Below, in pieces: positions 62,906 to 64,000 of a stretch of DNA of 64,000 nucleotides. Below the pieces are notes generated by a model. That model had not been told where the DNA came from. It saw only the letters and a list, made by a program, of their open reading frames with translations, and searched no databases. Where the stretch lies: contig JAFVBJ010000002.1 of NCBI GenBank assembly GCA_017480035.1, positions 124,001-188,000 of the forward strand, read 5' to 3'. The stretch comes from Candidatus Saccharimonadota bacterium. Its GTDB lineage: Bacteria > Patescibacteriota > Saccharimonadia > Saccharimonadales > Saccharimonadaceae. Made by a program: the position numbers and the translations under genes. Every line of letters starts with the position of its first letter. Within the stretch, counting starts at the first letter, position 1.

Positions 62906-63006
62906 TTGACTTTTTTGGTAAAATGTGCTATAATGTAAGTATAGCCTCGTATGGGCTAGTTGCACATTCACAAAGTACCTAGAGAATGGGAAAGGGGGCA
63001 TAGTCA
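62906..63006 (+). promoter_or_regulatory. Promoter and structured 5' leader, hairpin + GCACATT
   Basis: TTGACT (62906-62911), 17 bases, TGC and TATAAT (62929-62934) form a full promoter with extended -10. The leader has hairpin TAGCC/GGCTA (62942-62958) then GCACATT (62962-62968) and AAAGGGGG before ATG 63007. It is the most separated member of the CACAT leader family and the only one here with a good -35 box. It lacks the TAGGAG start. Confidence 0.6.
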
Positions 63007-63576
63007 ATGAAGAAGACTATCGCAAAAATTTTATCACTCGTAGTTCTGGCCACCATGGCCATACCTAATATTGCGAAAGCAGCTCCACCGCCGGAGACTT
63101 CGGAGGTTATAATGACCGAAGAAGAGCTGGCTAGTCACAACTTGTCAATCGGTGTGATTTCCTGGAATGACGATATTTATTCTGGAGAAATTACTGTCCA
63201 GCCACTAAGTAACGGAAAATATTCCGTAAAGAAGGAAGAGTTCTATAAACTGAACGACATGGTTGGTGCTTTTGGAAATAATACAAAAGCGAAGAAAGAG
63301 GCTGCGAAGAACGCCGCGAAAAATGATTTTCGGGGAATTCGTTCGTACGCTCAGTCGAAAGGCTGGTGGGACTGTCAGTGGAAGATTAAATCGACCTCAA
63401 AAACCAAAGTGACGGCGACCGCTAAGATCGAGTTTAAGTCTGTAACAATGGACAGAAATTCACAATCTATCACGATCAAACAGACTACGGTCAAGAAAAA
63501 CGGTAAGTGGACAACCACGTATACCGTGAATGGCAAGAAAACGTCAGTGAGTGCTCTGAAGAAACTTTTCGTTTAG
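63007..63576 (+). CDS. Secreted unknown protein (189 aa)
   Basis: I do not recognise this protein. Signal peptide MKKTIAKILSLVVLATMAIP with likely cut after IAKA. Mature part: acidic start (EVIMTEEELASHNL), a Lys/Ala-rich helix (about 97-110), one cysteine in WWDCQW, then a Thr/Lys-rich beta part (KTKVTATAKIEFKSVTMDR, repeated T-x-K). It may be a cell-surface or envelope-binding protein. Follows the CACAT leader and is monocistronic with a terminator. Confidence 0.75.
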   Translation: MKKTIAKILSLVVLATMAIPNIAKAAPPPETSEVIMTEEELASHNLSIGVISWNDDIYSGEITVQPLSNGKYSVKKEEFYKLNDMVGAFGNNTKAKKEAAKNAAKNDFRGIRSYAQSKGWWDCQWKIKSTSKTKVTATAKIEFKSVTMDRNSQSITIKQTTVKKNGKWTTTYTVNGKKTSVSALKKLFV

Positions 63577-63592
63577 TTTTGTCTAGGTAACA

Positions 63593-63618
63593 AAAAGCGG
63601 CCCAAACGGGCCGCTTTT
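63593..63618. terminator. Bidirectional terminator
   Basis: Stem AAAAGCGGCCC/GGGCCGCTTTT with short AAAC loop between the secreted-protein gene and rplL. Confidence 0.88.
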
Positions 63619-63650
63619 CTCATTTTTAATTCACTAGTTTGACTTTTGAA

Positions 63651-64000
63651 TTAAGCGAGTTCGACAGTTGCGCCAGCTTCTTCAAGAGTTTTCTTGAGAG
63701 CTTCAGCTTCGTCTTTAGCAACTTTTTCTTTAACGTTTGCAGGAGCACCGTCAACGATTGCCTTAGCTTCGCCAAGACCGAGGCCGGTAGCTTCTTTAAC
63801 AGCCTTGATGACTGCGATTTTTTGTGCACCAGCGTCTTTGAGGACGACAGTGTATTCTGACTTTTCGTCAGCAGCTGCAGCGCCTTCAGCAGGAGCAGCA
63901 GCGACAGCGACAGCAGCAGCTGCAGCTGGTTCGATGCCATATTCATCTTTAAGGGTGTTCTTGAGGTCATTGACTTCGAGAACGGTGAGGTTTACGAGTT
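63651..64000 (-). CDS. rplL: 50S ribosomal protein L7/L12, partial (C-terminal part)
   Basis: 115 residues visible; the N-terminus runs off the right edge. The visible start [22 protein letters not shown] is the dimerising domain, the hinge is Ala/Val-rich, and the C-terminal globular domain has [20 protein letters not shown] and [20 protein letters not shown]. It forms the flexible L12 stalk that recruits translation factors. Another open frame across the same bases is a shadow. Stop TAA at 63651-63653, terminator adjacent. Confidence 0.97.
   Translation of the reverse strand, partial: LVNLTVLEVNDLKNTLKDEYGIEPAAAAAVAVAAAPAEGAAAADEKSEYTVVLKDAGAQKIAVIKAVKEATGLGLGEAKAIVDGAPANVKEKVAKDEAEALKKTLEEAGATVELA

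Noticed and set aside
63626..63970. 114-residue open frame on the minus strand
   Set aside because: It is the wrong frame of rplL; the correct frame ends at 63651 and gives a clear L7/L12.
1..64000. CRISPR array, insertion sequence, rRNA operon or prophage
   Set aside because: No regularly spaced repeats, transposase, integrase or phage structural genes were seen in any region.

Overview
The window reads as a stretch of a Candidatus Saccharibacteria (TM7, Patescibacteria) chromosome, or a very close relative. The basis is gene-content style rather than a marker search. Genes are compact and tightly packed with almost no intergenic space, there are many small membrane proteins of unknown function, ProRS and DnaJ are short forms, and both RF1 and RF2 are present, so UGA is a normal stop. 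No 16S rRNA gene is present, so genus cannot be named. Most genes lie on the minus strand.

Layout. 1-2013: partial unknown gene, exonuclease III and smpB. 2033-3322: a divergent GT4 glycosyltransferase. 3353-10758: two small leader-driven genes, a UvrD-like helicase-nuclease, a GpsA-like dehydrogenase, a DegV-like protein and an RNA m5U methyltransferase. 10989-17450: short ComEC, RimK with its retropepsin-like partner, unknown small membrane or secreted proteins, a CIRCE-controlled DnaJ, and acetate kinase. 17524-25746: MacB-type ABC pair, S41 protease, PcsB-like CHAP protein, FtsX, FtsE, RF2. 25805-27885: tRNA-Gln, a tandem pair of paralogous unknown genes, a Lys-rich membrane protein and a histidine phosphatase. 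27882-39498: MurL, MurD, M16 peptidase, SecA, HPF, and Ser-, Lys- and Pro-tRNA synthetases. 39621-44255: GreA, RRF, CPBP and M50 membrane proteases, EF-Ts, S2. 44413-49591: aminotransferase plus LicC/PntC-like cytidylyltransferase, GT2, L31, a HopA1-like protein and tRNA-Val. 49631-52533: RF1, PrmC and an LPG-synthase-TM protein. 52577-59737: HtrA, signal peptidase I, a two-component system, AI-2E-type transporter and CysRS. 59737-64000: DHH phosphoesterase, RecR, YbaB, RlmH, a secreted unknown and the 3' part of rplL.

Two expression modes are visible. At least 18 genes have an extended -10 box (TGn-TAWAAT type) ending only 6-7 bases before ATG, so their mRNAs should be leaderless. A second set carries 5' leaders with Shine-Dalgarno sites. 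Inside that set, five genes or operons of unknown function share a leader with a hairpin followed by CACAT(T/A) and then a Shine-Dalgarno site: the starts at 3613, 4033, 9435, 26008 and 63007. That leader family is the best candidate here for an undescribed regulatory system.

No CRISPR array, insertion sequence, rRNA operon or intact prophage was seen, and no intergenic gap exceeds about 300 bases.
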